In this document: piece after piece, positions 23,173-32,136 of the stretch | Position numbering within the stretch: the first letter of the stretch is position 1 | Layout of the letters: every line of letters begins with the position of its first letter | Assembly: GCF_000152625.1 (NCBI RefSeq) | Contig: NZ_CH724156.1 | Location: 1,799,466 to 1,863,465, forward strand | Reading direction: 5' to 3' | DNA from: Roseovarius nubinhibens ISM | Lineage (GTDB): Bacteria > Pseudomonadota > Alphaproteobacteria > Rhodobacterales > Rhodobacteraceae | DNA length: 64,000 nt | Position numbers and translations under genes: made by a program | Notes under the pieces: generated by a model | Databases searched by the model: none | What the model saw: the letters and a program-made list of their open reading frames with translations, nothing else | Told to the model about the DNA's origin: nothing

Positions 23173-23715
23173 ATGACCGTCGACGCCTCATCCGCCCATC
23201 AGGACAGCCTGCCGGTGAGTTCGGACAAGATGCTCGATCTCTTGCGCGCGGCGGGCTGCGAGGTCACCGCCTATAGCCATATCCCGCTGCGCACGGTCGA
23301 GGATGCCAAGACGGTGCAGGGCGATGTGCTGCCCTCGGGGGCGGGGGTGGTCAACATCAAGAATTTCTACCTGCGCGACCGGAAGAAGCGGAATTACCTC
23401 GTGGTGCTCGAACAGGACCGCGAGGTCGATCTCAAGGCGCTGGGGGCGCAGATCGGCGCGCCGGGGCCGAGCTTTGGCTCGCCCGAGCGGCTGATGGAAC
23501 ATCTGGGCGTGCGCCCCGGCGCGGTGAGCCCACTGGCGATGGTGACCGGGGCCGAGATGGGCGTGACGCTGGTCATGGACGCGGCGCTGCGACAGGCGGA
23601 GGTGGTGCATCTGCACCCGCTGGTCAATGACCGGACGGTGGCAATGACGCCCGATGATCTCGAGCGGGTGCTGCGCGGCTGGGGCGCCGAGATCCGCTGG
23701 CTCGAATTGGGCTGA
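23173..23715 (+). CDS. Prolyl-tRNA editing protein (YbaK/ProX family)
   Basis: A 180-residue stand-alone editing domain that deacylates mischarged tRNA-Pro. The signature is collinear with the ProXp-ala/PrdX subgroup: YSHIPLRTVEDAKTV, then VNIKNFYLRDRKKRNYLVVL (with the conserved lysine), then FGSPERLMEHLGVRPGAVSP. It removes alanine, or possibly cysteine, from tRNA-Pro; the exact specificity is inference. Start ATG 23173 has an AAAGGAG site. Monocistronic, with an 11-base iteron array upstream. Confidence 0.88.
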   Translation: MTVDASSAHQDSLPVSSDKMLDLLRAAGCEVTAYSHIPLRTVEDAKTVQGDVLPSGAGVVNIKNFYLRDRKKRNYLVVLEQDREVDLKALGAQIGAPGPSFGSPERLMEHLGVRPGAVSPLAMVTGAEMGVTLVMDAALRQAEVVHLHPLVNDRTVAMTPDDLERVLRGWGAEIRWLELG

Positions 23716-23774
23716 GGGTCGGTCGCGGAGGGCAGGGCCCGGGCCGCTGGCGCGGCTGTTCCGGGCGGGGGGCG

Positions 23775-24518
23775 TTACCTCTCCGTTGTTGGTGGGGACG
23801 CGGTTTCCATCGTGGGTGCTGAGAGGGTCCGTAGGATGCGATTGACCGGCTTTGAGGCGGGCACGCGACGGTGAGCCTCGAGAAGGCGAGTGCGCAATGT
23901 TTCGGTGATAGCACTCATATCGCTACCCTTGATGCTGATCCAGCAGGTGTGGCGCCATTGGCTCAGCACGCCCGGAATGAACCTGTACCGGCTGGAGCGC
24001 AGTGTCAGTTGAACAAGCGAGATCTCTTCGCCCTGGGGAGGGAGACTGAGCAGGGTGATATCCTTCAGGTCGATTGTGTCGCCCCTCGGCAGAAATGTGA
24101 TTTGCTCTTCACCAATCAGGATCTCGCGGACGTTGCGCTGTGCGAGGAGGAAGGTCACCCCGATGAACATTACGATCGCCCCTATGGGAAGACTCAGGCT
24201 CTTGAACGGGGGCTTGCCCAAGAAGAAGGCTGACCACAGGACTGACGACAGTAGGACGACGCCACAGCAGAGATAGAGGGCGCCCGAGACCATTCCGGCC
24301 TTTCGGTCGACCGGAAAATGGTCTGCGCCGGTGAGCGGGTTGTATTCGGGGGGAAGGGGAGACGATTGCCGAGACCGGGTGTACGAAAGGTCGTATGCGG
24401 TCAGGCCAATCGTAAAGAGGATCGGGGCGAAGAGGGGAATAGGTGTTGGATAGAAGAAATACACCCCCCAGAATGCAGCGATTGCAAGACCGCAGGACAG
24501 ATGATCGTTCAACTTCAT
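23775..24518 (-). CDS. Four-helix membrane protein of unknown function
   Basis: A 247-residue protein with hydrophobic segments at about residues 8-24, 28-44, 75-98 and 103-122, followed by a soluble C-terminal half of mixed strands and helices (SLVQLTLRSSRYRF, HTCWISIKGSDMS). I recognise no domain. Codon choice is less GC-biased than that of its neighbours, which suggests recent acquisition or weak selection. A 20-base repeat unit flanks it on both sides (23737-23756 and 24811-24830/24891-24910), the left copy almost touching its stop codon. Confidence 0.65.
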   Translation of the reverse strand: MKLNDHLSCGLAIAAFWGVYFFYPTPIPLFAPILFTIGLTAYDLSYTRSRQSSPLPPEYNPLTGADHFPVDRKAGMVSGALYLCCGVVLLSSVLWSAFFLGKPPFKSLSLPIGAIVMFIGVTFLLAQRNVREILIGEEQITFLPRGDTIDLKDITLLSLPPQGEEISLVQLTLRSSRYRFIPGVLSQWRHTCWISIKGSDMSAITETLRTRLLEAHRRVPASKPVNRILRTLSAPTMETASPPTTER

Positions 24519-24775
24519 GGAAAACTCCTGAACTGGTTAACGGTACGACAACAGGTGACATTGAGACCTTGTCATTATGGCCGGAGTTTGGCCGCGAAAG
24601 GGAAAGAGTGGAGCGCTGGGGGCAGGTCGCTAGGGTGGGCCGGGGTGGTGAGGTCTCTCAGGGCTTGCGATGGGCTGAGGCAGGGCTGGGCCCGACCGCG
24701 GGGGGGCGTTGTGCCGGCTGTGCGGGGCAGTTTATCTCGCCGGGGTTTTCGTCGGGGTGAAGGCAGGGCTGCGGC

Positions 24776-25010
24776 CGCCAAAGAGCCCGCCCGGGGGGCG
24801 GTCGGGCTCTGCCCGGGCCGCTGGCGCGGCGGATCCGGGCGGGAAGGGCCTGTGTCGCCAAAGAGCCCGCCCGGGGGGCGGTCGGGCTCTGCCCGGGCCG
24901 CTGGCGCGGCGGATCTGGGCGGGGGAGGGCCTGTGTTGCGAAGGAGCCTGCTCGTTGGGCACTCGGGCTCTGGCGGGGGCGCTTGGCGGCCGATCCGGGG
25001 CGGGAAAACC
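24776..25010 (+). repeat. 80-bp direct repeats, two good copies and one decayed
   Basis: Units begin at 24776, 24856 and about 24937. Copies 1 and 2 are almost identical over 80 bases; copy 3 has many changes. Each of the first two contains the hairpin AGAGCCCG...CGGGCTCT (for example 24782-24789 with 24803-24810) and the 20-base block GCCCGGGCCGCTGGCGCGGC, which is also found at 23737-23756 on the other side of the membrane-protein gene. Confidence 0.8.
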
Positions 25011-25061
25011 AGAAAAACCCTCCGGTGACTTGTGCCGAAACGTGGTGCGCGATAACCATTC

Positions 25062-25084
25062 TGCACGAACTGTTGGTTAGTGCA
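25062..25084. promoter_or_regulatory. Dyad TGCAC-N13-GTGCA before the LysR gene
   Basis: Perfect 5-base arms (25062-25066 and 25080-25084) 13 bases before the LysR start codon. LysR regulators often bind such dyads to control themselves. Inference from position only. Confidence 0.3.
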
Positions 25085-25097
25085 CAGAGGATGAGTT

Positions 25098-25979
25098 ATG
25101 GATAATTGGGATGAAATTCGCACCGCCTATCATGTGGCGCGGGTCGGGACGGTCAGTGGCGCGGCGGAACGGTTGGGCGTCCATCACGCCACGGTCATTC
25201 GCCATATCGACGCGCTCGAAGAGCGGCTGGGCGTCAAACTCTTTCAACGTCATGCGCGGGGCTATACGGCCACCGAGGCGGGCGATGATCTGCTGCGCGT
25301 GGCGCAGGCGACCGACGATCAGTTCAGCCAGCTTGTCGGCCGTATCCGGGGCCGGGGCGATGGTGTTTCCGGCGATCTCGTGGTGACCTCGCTCGGCGGG
25401 TTGAGCCATCTTCTGGTGCCGGTGCTGACCCGCTTCCGCGAAGACTATCCCGAGGTGGTGGTGCGGTTTCTCACCGGCGACCGGCTGTTTCGGCTCGAAT
25501 ATGGCGAGGCGCATGTGGCGATCCGTGCCGGTTCGGTGCCCGATCAGCCGGACAATGTCGTCCAGCCCTTTGTGAAGCAGCGCGTCGCGCTCTATGCCAG
25601 CCGGTCCTATGTCGAGCGCCATGGCGCGCCCAAGGATCTGGCCGATATGGCCAATCATTTCTTTGTCGGGGCCGATGATCCCAATTCGCGCGCGCCCTTC
25701 ATGCGCTGGATGCGCGAGCATATCCCGGCGGAAAACATCGTGTTCCGCAGTGGCGATTTCCACGCGTTGCGCCGGGCGATCATCGAGGGCGCGGGCATCG
25801 GGTTCATGTTTCAGCTACAGGCGCGCGAGCTCGACGATATGGTCGAAATCCTGCCGCCGCAGGATGACTGGACCTCGCCGCTCTGGCTGGTGACCCATAT
25901 GGATCTGCACCGCACCACCAAGGTGCAGGCCTTTCTCACCGTGCTCAAAGAGGCGGCGAAAGAGTGGGAAAATATCTGA
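25098..25979 (+). CDS. LysR-family transcriptional regulator
   Basis: A 293-residue regulator. The N-terminal winged helix is typical (AYHVARVGTVSGAAERLGVH, HATVIRHIDALEERLGVKLF, residues about 10-56), followed by the linker and a periplasmic-binding-protein-like effector domain from about residue 92. It stands alone: both neighbours are on the other strand or far away, so the target is not obvious. Effector unknown. Confidence 0.9.
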   Translation: MDNWDEIRTAYHVARVGTVSGAAERLGVHHATVIRHIDALEERLGVKLFQRHARGYTATEAGDDLLRVAQATDDQFSQLVGRIRGRGDGVSGDLVVTSLGGLSHLLVPVLTRFREDYPEVVVRFLTGDRLFRLEYGEAHVAIRAGSVPDQPDNVVQPFVKQRVALYASRSYVERHGAPKDLADMANHFFVGADDPNSRAPFMRWMREHIPAENIVFRSGDFHALRRAIIEGAGIGFMFQLQARELDDMVEILPPQDDWTSPLWLVTHMDLHRTTKVQAFLTVLKEAAKEWENI

Positions 25980-26011
25980 GCCACGCGGCGCGGTGATCCC
26001 GCGCAGCCTCC

Positions 26012-27013
26012 TCAGAGGAAGTTGCGGGATTTGAGCGCCGCCAGCAGGGCCGCGAGGTCGATCGGGGCGGCGGCGTCCCGATCCGTCGCGGCCTCTGCCT
26101 CCGCGCAGAGCGGGTGGAACGTATGCAGCTCGACATCGACGAAGGCGCGGATCTGGGCCACCAGCGCGTCAAAGGCGGGCTGACGCGCACGGCGCTGGAT
26201 GAGGCCGACCCGCGTCCCGGGTTTCAGGGCGAAGGGCGCGAGGTGAAAGGCCGAGCCATCGGCGCCGACGATTTCGCGGGCGGACATATAGACCTGGCAT
26301 TGCTCTTCGAGCGTGTAATGCTCGGGGTGAAAACTCACATAGCCCGCCTTGATCATCTTGCGCTCGAGCGCCTCTTCCTGATCCATGCGATGCGCCGGGG
26401 TTTTGAACCGGGTGCGTGAGACATAGACCCGTTCGGGCCCGTCGGGGGTGATCCTCTCGGCGATGCGGCGGCGGATGAAGGCGCGGAACTCGGGGGTGCC
26501 GATGGTCCAGTTGCCATGACCAAAGCCGGGGCTGGGCAGGAGCAGCTCGTCGACGCGGGCGGGGCTGTCGATAAGCCAGAGCGGCTTTTCCTCGCACAAG
26601 AGGCTGTAGAAGGGCAGGAAGCGGCGGTGGATCACCGCCTCGATGTCCTTGTTGTGCTTGGGCACGATGAGGATGCCGTCGATCTCGTCGGCGTGGCGGT
26701 CGAGCGCCCAGAGCCGGCCCAGCCCCTCGACGAGGAAATGGCCGAAATGATGCCGCCCGACCCCGGCATAGAGATGGCGGCCTTGCAGATGTTTGAACTG
26801 GCTCTCGTCTGGCGGGCTGGGCGCGATGCTGAGCCGGTTGCGAGACAGGAGCGTCGCGGAGCCGGGGCAGAAGCTGCCGTCGGGGCGGAACACCCCATGC
26901 GCCATGCCGCGGCCGCTTTCCATCGGCACGATGCGGGCGTCCTTGATCCGGTCGATCTGCGCCGGGGGCAGCGCCTCGGGGGAGAGATTAAACGCCCCCG
27001 GTTCAGTCGGCAT
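26012..27013 (-). CDS. Glycosyltransferase family 61-type protein (DUF563)
   Basis: A 333-residue protein of the DUF563/GT61 family, related to capsule-polysaccharide and O-linked sugar transferases. Visible family features: HHFGHFLVEGLGRLWAL near residue 85, the centre RVYVSRTRFKTPAHR, and the C-terminal GADGSAFHLAPFA. No signal peptide or membrane segment, so it would act in the cytoplasm. It starts within the end of the ArsR gene (11-base overlap, GGAG site 7 bases upstream of the ATG at 27013), which ties its expression to that regulator. The acceptor is unknown. Confidence 0.82.
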   Translation of the reverse strand: MPTEPGAFNLSPEALPPAQIDRIKDARIVPMESGRGMAHGVFRPDGSFCPGSATLLSRNRLSIAPSPPDESQFKHLQGRHLYAGVGRHHFGHFLVEGLGRLWALDRHADEIDGILIVPKHNKDIEAVIHRRFLPFYSLLCEEKPLWLIDSPARVDELLLPSPGFGHGNWTIGTPEFRAFIRRRIAERITPDGPERVYVSRTRFKTPAHRMDQEEALERKMIKAGYVSFHPEHYTLEEQCQVYMSAREIVGADGSAFHLAPFALKPGTRVGLIQRRARQPAFDALVAQIRAFVDVELHTFHPLCAEAEAATDRDAAAPIDLAALLAALKSRNFL

Positions 27014-27332
27014 CGTCGAGCTCCGTCGCGAGAAAGCGTTCAAAGGCGTCAAGATTGACCGCCTCGAACTGGCCAAAGCTCTGCATCCAGATGCTCGCGT
27101 CGCGCAGCGCGTCGGGTTCGAGCTTGCACCATTTCACCCGGCCCCGGCGTTCCTGGGTGATGAGCCCAGCGCGGCCGAGGATCGCCAGATGTTTGGAGAT
27201 GGCGGCGAGGCTCATCTCGAAAGGTTCGGCCACGTCGGTGACGGCCATGTCATCCTCGAGCAGCATCGACAGGATCTGTCGGCGGGTCGGATCGGCCAGG
27301 GCGGCAAAGACGGTGTCGAGCGGGTTGGACAT
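27003..27332 (-). CDS. ArsR-family winged-helix regulator
   Basis: A 109-residue repressor with the compact ArsR winged helix (ALADPTRRQILSMLLEDDM, AISKHLAILGRAGLI, RRGRVKWCKLEP). The metal-binding ELCVCDL motif of arsenic sensors is missing (the helix reads MAVTDVAEPFEMS), so it is not an arsenic or zinc sensor of the classical kind. I start at the ATG at 27332 (MSNPLDTVF) with a GGGGGG site. It is translationally coupled to the GT61 gene, a rare pairing; genes of this subgroup more often sit beside SRPBCC (AHSA1-like) genes. Confidence 0.85.
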   Translation of the reverse strand: MSNPLDTVFAALADPTRRQILSMLLEDDMAVTDVAEPFEMSLAAISKHLAILGRAGLITQERRGRVKWCKLEPDALRDASIWMQSFGQFEAVNLDAFERFLATELDDAD

Positions 27333-27572
27333 GCCCCCCATAAGCCCCGAGCCGGGGCGAAGGTCAACGGGGTGCATGGGGGCATGGCGGTAAAGCTCAA
27401 CCATCGGGTTGAATATAGCGGGCGGGTGGGTTTGGGGCGCCAAGGCCGGGTTTGGCCGGGGGTGCGAAAATAAAATACAAGATATTTCAGTAGTTTACGT
27501 GGATTTCCCCGCGCTTGACTCAATCGCCCCCCGCGCATAGCAATGGCGCAAACCTGACGTGGGGGCCAAACC

Positions 27573-27920
27573 GTGTCGAACGGCGACGATCATCAGCGAC
27601 TTGCCGAGCTTGATGCCAAGATCAAGGCGCTGAAAACGCCGGTCAAGGAGAAGGCCCATACCGAGGAGCACTATAGCCAGGCGCATCTCGCGTGGCGGAT
27701 GGTGATAGAGCTTGTGGCCGGTCTGTTGATCGGCTTTGGCATTGGGTACGGGCTGGACAGCCTGTTCGGGACGATCCCGATCTTCCTGGTGCTGTTTACA
27801 TTTCTGGGTCTGGCGGCCGGTGTCAAAACGATGATGCGCAGCGCCAGCGAGATCCAGGCCAAGAAAATGGCCGAGACGGCCGAAGGGACCGCGTCGGAGA
27901 CCGACGCAAACGAGAGGTAA
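27573..27920 (+). CDS. atpI: ATP synthase protein AtpI
   Basis: A 115-residue AtpI with two membrane helices (about 42-62 and 67-88; [19 protein letters not shown]) between charged tails. AtpI helps assemble the c-ring and may handle magnesium. The start is a GTG at 27573 behind GGGGG. It opens the F0 operon atpI-atpB-atpE-atpF'-atpF; in alphaproteobacteria the F1 genes lie elsewhere, and none is in this window. The next gene starts 4 bases after it. Confidence 0.92.
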   Translation: MSNGDDHQRLAELDAKIKALKTPVKEKAHTEEHYSQAHLAWRMVIELVAGLLIGFGIGYGLDSLFGTIPIFLVLFTFLGLAAGVKTMMRSASEIQAKKMAETAEGTASETDANER

Positions 27921-27924
27921 AAGC

Positions 27925-28722
27925 ATGGCGTCTGAATCGCTGGGAATGGAAGCTGGTGCCGAGAAGAGCGACGGCTTGGTCTTTCACCCGATGGACCAGT
28001 TCATCGTAAAGCCCTTCTTCGGTGAAGGCGCGGTTGGCACGTTCACCTTTACCAACTCCAGCTTCTGGATGGTCATGACGGTTCTCGCCGCGACCGCGCT
28101 GCTGGTGCTGGGCACCTCGGGTCGTTCGGTCATCCCGTCGCGCATCCAGTCGATCGCCGAGCTCTGCTATGGCTTTATCCGCAAGATGGTCGAGGATGTG
28201 GCTGGCAAGGACGCGCTGCCCTATTTCCCCTATATCATGACGCTGTTCGTGTTCATCATCTTCGCGAACTTCCTCGGCCTGCTGCCGGGCGCCTTTACCC
28301 CCACCTCGCATATTGCCGTGACCGCGATCCTCGCGATGGCAGTGTTCCTGACGGTGACGGTGATGGGCTTTGTCAAAAACGGTGCCGGCTTCCTCGGTCT
28401 GTTCTGGGTGAGCTCGGCCCCGCTGCCGCTGCGTCCGGTTCTGGCGCTGATCGAAGTGATTTCCTACTTCGTCCGCCCGGTGAGCCACTCCATTCGTCTC
28501 GCTGGCAACATGATGGCGGGCCACGCGGTGATCAAAGTCTTCGCGGCCTTTGCCCCGATGATCCTGCTGTCGACCGGTCTCGGCCTTCTGGTGACGCCGC
28601 TGTCGATCCTCGCGATCACTGCTGTCTATGCTCTCGAAGTGCTGGTGGCCTTCATCCAGGCCTATGTCTTCACCATCCTGACATGTGTTTATCTCAAGGA
28701 TGCGCTTCACCCGCATCACTGA
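27925..28722 (+). CDS. atpB: ATP synthase F0 subunit a
   Basis: A 265-residue proton-channel subunit with five to six helices. The essential arginine lies in [12 protein letters not shown] (fourth helix), with the last helix [19 protein letters not shown] carrying the conserved Glu/Gln pair. With the c-ring it turns the proton gradient into rotation in the inner membrane. ATG at 27925 with a GAGAGG site. Followed by 82 bases before atpE. Confidence 0.97.
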   Translation: MASESLGMEAGAEKSDGLVFHPMDQFIVKPFFGEGAVGTFTFTNSSFWMVMTVLAATALLVLGTSGRSVIPSRIQSIAELCYGFIRKMVEDVAGKDALPYFPYIMTLFVFIIFANFLGLLPGAFTPTSHIAVTAILAMAVFLTVTVMGFVKNGAGFLGLFWVSSAPLPLRPVLALIEVISYFVRPVSHSIRLAGNMMAGHAVIKVFAAFAPMILLSTGLGLLVTPLSILAITAVYALEVLVAFIQAYVFTILTCVYLKDALHPHH

Positions 28723-28804
28723 GCCCGAAAGACCGGTGGGGCGGGCATAGGCCTGCCGCATCGAGACAACCTAACTACGCAATTCCAACGTAAGGAGAAT
28801 CGAA

Positions 28805-29041
28805 ATGGAAGGCGATATCGTACAAATGGGCGCATACATCGGCGCGGGTCTGGCATGCATGGGCATGGGCGGCGCGGCTGTTGGTGTGGGCAATGTTGCA
28901 GGCAACTACCTGGCGGGCGCACTGCGCAACCCGTCGGCCGCTGCTGGCCAAACCGCCACTCTCTTCATCGGCATCGCATTTGCAGAAGCACTGGGCATCT
29001 TCTCGTTCCTGGTCGCTCTGCTGCTGATGTTCGCCGTCTAA
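28805..29041 (+). CDS. atpE: ATP synthase F0 subunit c
   Basis: A 78-residue proteolipid hairpin: helix 1 with [17 protein letters not shown], polar loop LRNPSA, helix 2 with the proton-carrying glutamate in [14 protein letters not shown]. It has a strong AAGGAGAA ribosome site, suited to the 10-15 copies needed per complex. A stable hairpin follows it at 29069-29096. Confidence 0.97.
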   Translation: MEGDIVQMGAYIGAGLACMGMGGAAVGVGNVAGNYLAGALRNPSAAAGQTATLFIGIAFAEALGIFSFLVALLLMFAV

Positions 29042-29068
29042 ACCCAGCGGAACCTGATCCTTACGACG

Positions 29069-29096
29069 GGGTGGAAGGCCTGAGCGCCTTTCACCC
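29069..29096 (+). other. Stem-loop between atpE and atpF'
   Basis: GGGTGGAAGGC (29069-29079) pairs with GCCTTTCACCC (29086-29096), 11 base pairs with one wobble and a 6-base loop, 27 bases after the atpE stop. No T run follows. Such structures often protect the 3' end of the upstream message and so raise subunit c expression over the rest of the operon; that role is inference here. Confidence 0.55.
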
Positions 29097-29134
29097 TTTG
29101 TAACCGGAAAGTTTCCCACGGGGAGGACGACGAC

Positions 29135-29710
29135 ATGGCAACCGAAGCCACACAAACGGGTCACGTGAGCCCGGTCTCTCTCGAAGAGGCAGGCGTCTGC
29201 GTTGACAGCCATGGCGGTGCCATTGGTATGCCCCAGCTCTGTGGTGAGTGGATGGGCAACCAGATCTTCTGGCTGCTGCTGACGCTCGTCGTGCTCTATT
29301 TCGTTCTCTCGCGCGTGGCTCTGCCGCGTATCGAGGCCATTCTGGCCGAACGTCAGGGCACGATCACCAATGATCTGGCAGCCGCCGAAGACCTGAAGGT
29401 CAAGGCCGAAGAGGCTGAACAGGCCTATCAGAAGGCGCTGGCGGATGCCCGGGCAGAAGCCCAGGCCATCGTGGCCGAAGCCAAGGCCGAGATCCAAGCC
29501 GATCTCGATGCGGCGACGGCCAAGGCCGATGCCCAGATTGCAGCCAAGGCCGCCGAGGGCGAAAAGAAGATCGCGGAAATCCGCGAGACCGCTCTCGACA
29601 ACGTCAAGGCCGTTGCCAAGGACACTGCCAAGGAAATCGTTGCGGCGATGGGCGGCAAGGCCGATGCACGGACCGTGACGGCAGCCATCAATGCGCGGAT
29701 GAAAGGGTAA
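29135..29710 (+). CDS. atpF': ATP synthase F0 subunit b' (second stator b subunit)
   Basis: A 191-residue stator subunit: an N-terminal extension of about 45 residues, one membrane helix (about 46-64, [16 protein letters not shown]), then a long right-handed coiled coil rich in Ala, Lys and Glu. Photosynthetic and alphaproteobacterial enzymes use a b/b' heterodimer where E. coli uses two b subunits; the tandem with atpF shows this arrangement. GGGGAGG site upstream. 4 bases from atpF. Confidence 0.93.
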   Translation: MATEATQTGHVSPVSLEEAGVCVDSHGGAIGMPQLCGEWMGNQIFWLLLTLVVLYFVLSRVALPRIEAILAERQGTITNDLAAAEDLKVKAEEAEQAYQKALADARAEAQAIVAEAKAEIQADLDAATAKADAQIAAKAAEGEKKIAEIRETALDNVKAVAKDTAKEIVAAMGGKADARTVTAAINARMKG

Positions 29711-29714
29711 GATC

Positions 29715-30272
29715 ATGCGGATCACAGCAACGCTCTTTGCCCTGTTTGCCGCCAGCCCTGCGCTGGCTGCCTCCGGGCCTTTTCTGTCCCTCAAGAACAC
29801 GAATTTCGTCGTTCTGATTTCCTTCCTGCTTTTCGTGGGTCTGATCGTGGCACTCAAAGTGCCCGGCAAGATCGGCGAAATGCTGGACAAGCGCGCCGCA
29901 GGCATCAAGTCGGATCTCGACGAGGCCCGGGCCCTGCGGGAAGAGGCGCAGACGCTGCTCGCCTCTTATGAGCGCAAGCAGAAAGAGGTTCAGGACCAGG
30001 CCGCTCGCATCGTCGAGCACGCCAAGGCCGAAGCGGCCGCCGCCGCGGACAAGGCCAAGGAGGACCTGAAAGGGACCATCGCGCGCCGTCTGCAGGCCGC
30101 CGAAGAACAGATCGCCTCGGCCGAAGCCGGTGCTGTCAAGGAAGTGCGCGACCGCGCCGTGGCCGTGGCAATCGCCGCCGCCCGCGACGTGATCGCCAAG
30201 CAGATGACCGCGGCAGATGGCAACAAGCTCATCGATGAGGCCATCGCGGAAGTGGGCGACAAGCTCCACTAA
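29715..30272 (+). CDS. atpF: ATP synthase F0 subunit b
   Basis: A 185-residue stator b subunit. It begins with a cleavable-looking hydrophobic stretch ([16 protein letters not shown]), followed by the membrane helix [18 protein letters not shown] and a long Ala/Glu/Lys coiled coil ending in ALVGDKLH-like residues (EVGDKLH). Last gene of the F0 operon, closed by an intrinsic terminator 29 bases downstream. Confidence 0.93.
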   Translation: MRITATLFALFAASPALAASGPFLSLKNTNFVVLISFLLFVGLIVALKVPGKIGEMLDKRAAGIKSDLDEARALREEAQTLLASYERKQKEVQDQAARIVEHAKAEAAAAADKAKEDLKGTIARRLQAAEEQIASAEAGAVKEVRDRAVAVAIAAARDVIAKQMTAADGNKLIDEAIAEVGDKLH

Positions 30273-30300
30273 CCCGCGCAACTGCCCGGAACAGCCTGAC

Positions 30301-30329
30301 AAAGCCCGTGCGACAGCGCGGGCTTTTTC
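30301..30329 (+). terminator. Intrinsic terminator of the F0 operon
   Basis: AAAGCCCG (30301-30308) and CGGGCTTT (30319-30326) form an 8-bp stem with a 10-base loop, followed by TT. It separates the atp operon from ilvD. Confidence 0.85.
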
Positions 30330-30408
30330 GCATGGCGGGGGCCGGGTGGCTTGTGTCGCCGCGCGCAAGCGAATATTGCGGATACGAGAGTTTTCCGGGA
30401 GCCCAGCC

Positions 30409-32136
30409 ATGACCAAATTCGACAAAGCAAAATTGCCCAGCCGCCATGTGACCGAAGGCCCGGCGCGTGCGCCGCACCGGTCCTACATGTATGCGATGGG
30501 GCTTCAGGAAGAAGAAATCCATCAGCCTCTGGTCGGCGTGGCGACCTGCTGGAACGAGGCGGCGCCGTGCAACATTTCGCTCAACCGGCAGGCGCAATCG
30601 GTCAAGATGGGCGTCAAGGAAGCGGGCGGCACGCCGCGCGAGTTTACCACCATCACCGTGACCGACGGCATCGCCATGGGCCATGAGGGCATGCGCAGCT
30701 CGCTCGCGTCGCGCGAGGCGATTGCCGACACTGTCGAGCTCACCATGCGCGGCCATTGCTATGATGCGCTCGTCGGTCTGGCGGGCTGTGACAAGTCGCT
30801 GCCGGGGATGATGATGGCGATGGTGCGGCTCAACACGCCGTCGGTCTTCATCTATGGCGGCTCGATCATGCCGGGCCGGTTCCAGGGCCGTGACGTGACC
30901 GTGCAGGACGTGTTCGAGGCCGTCGGCCGCCATCAGGCAGGGGCCAATTCGGACGAAGAGCTGCGGGCGCTGGAAAAGGTGGCCTGCCCGTCGGCCGGGG
31001 CCTGTGGCGGCCAGTTCACCGCCAACACCATGGCCTGTGTCTCTGAAGCGATCGGTCTGGCGCTGCCCAACTCGGCGGGCGCGCCCGCGCCCTATGAAAG
31101 CCGCGATCAATATGGCACCGCCTCTGGTGCGGCGGTCATGACGCTTTTGGAAAAGAACATCCGGGCGCGCGACATCGTCACGCTCAAGAGCCTTGAGAAT
31201 GCCGCGCGGGTCGTGGCCTGTACCGGTGGGTCGACCAATGCCGGTCTGCACCTGCCCGCGATTGCGCATGAGGCGGGGCTCGAGTTTTTCCTCGATGACG
31301 TCTGCCAGATCTTCAAGGACACGCCCTATTTCGTCGATCTCAAACCGGGCGGGCAATATGTCGCCAAGGACCTCTATGAGGCGGGCGGCGTGCCGGTGGT
31401 GATGAAGGAGCTGCGCAAGGCGGGGCTCATCCACGAAGATTGCATGACCGTCACCGGGCGGACCATTGGCGAAGAGATCGACATCGTCGAGCGCGAGGCC
31501 GATGGCCGGGTGATCTATCCCGTCGAGAAGCCGATCACCAAGACCGGCGGCGTCGTGGGCCTCAAGGGCAATCTTGCCCCGCAGGGCGCCATCGTGAAGG
31601 TCGCGGGTATGAGCGAGGAAGAGCAAGTCTTCTCGGGCCCCGCGCGGGTTTTTGAATGCGAAGAGGACGCCTTTGAGGCGGTCAAGGCGCGCAGCTACAA
31701 GGAGGGCGAGGTTCTCGTCATCCGCAACGAGGGCCCCGCAGGCGGTCCGGGCATGCGCGAGATGCTCGCCACCACGGCGGCGCTGTCGGGGCAGGGCATG
31801 GGCAAGAAGGTCGCGCTCATCACCGATGGCCGGTTCTCGGGCGCGACGCGTGGCTTCTGCGTCGGCCATGTCGGACCGGAATCGGCCCATGGCGGCCCGA
31901 TTGCCCTGGTCCAGGATGGCGATGTGATCACCATCAACGCGATCACCGGCGAGCTCAGCGTGGCGCTCAGCGATGAGGATCTGACGGCCCGCAAGGAGGC
32001 CTGGAAAGGCCCGCGCGAGACGATCTATTCCAGCGGCGCGCTGTGGAAATACGCCCAGCTCGTGGGCGAGACCTACAAGGGCGCTGTGACCCACCCCGGT
32101 GCCGAAGCGGAGAAGCATGTCTATATGGATCTCTAA
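30409..32136 (+). CDS. ilvD: Dihydroxy-acid dehydratase
   Basis: A 575-residue iron-sulfur dehydratase of valine, isoleucine and pantothenate synthesis (2,3-dihydroxy acids to 2-oxo acids), cytoplasmic. Cluster ligands and catalytic segments are visible: [52 protein letters not shown] and [18 protein letters not shown]. The ATG at 30409 has a GGGAG site; the frame continues upstream over the atp terminator but that part is not coding. A lipoprotein gene overlaps its end. Confidence 0.96.
   Translation: MTKFDKAKLPSRHVTEGPARAPHRSYMYAMGLQEEEIHQPLVGVATCWNEAAPCNISLNRQAQSVKMGVKEAGGTPREFTTITVTDGIAMGHEGMRSSLASREAIADTVELTMRGHCYDALVGLAGCDKSLPGMMMAMVRLNTPSVFIYGGSIMPGRFQGRDVTVQDVFEAVGRHQAGANSDEELRALEKVACPSAGACGGQFTANTMACVSEAIGLALPNSAGAPAPYESRDQYGTASGAAVMTLLEKNIRARDIVTLKSLENAARVVACTGGSTNAGLHLPAIAHEAGLEFFLDDVCQIFKDTPYFVDLKPGGQYVAKDLYEAGGVPVVMKELRKAGLIHEDCMTVTGRTIGEEIDIVEREADGRVIYPVEKPITKTGGVVGLKGNLAPQGAIVKVAGMSEEEQVFSGPARVFECEEDAFEAVKARSYKEGEVLVIRNEGPAGGPGMREMLATTAALSGQGMGKKVALITDGRFSGATRGFCVGHVGPESAHGGPIALVQDGDVITINAITGELSVALSDEDLTARKEAWKGPRETIYSSGALWKYAQLVGETYKGAVTHPGAEAEKHVYMDL

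Larger units (their letters stand above)
24519..25097. other. Intergenic region with direct repeats
   Basis: A 579-base gap upstream of the LysR gene. Its middle holds two nearly identical 80-bp units and a decayed third (24776-25010). Frames that cross it encode only Pro/Arg/Gly-rich repeats in several frames at once, so I consider it non-coding. Confidence 0.6.
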
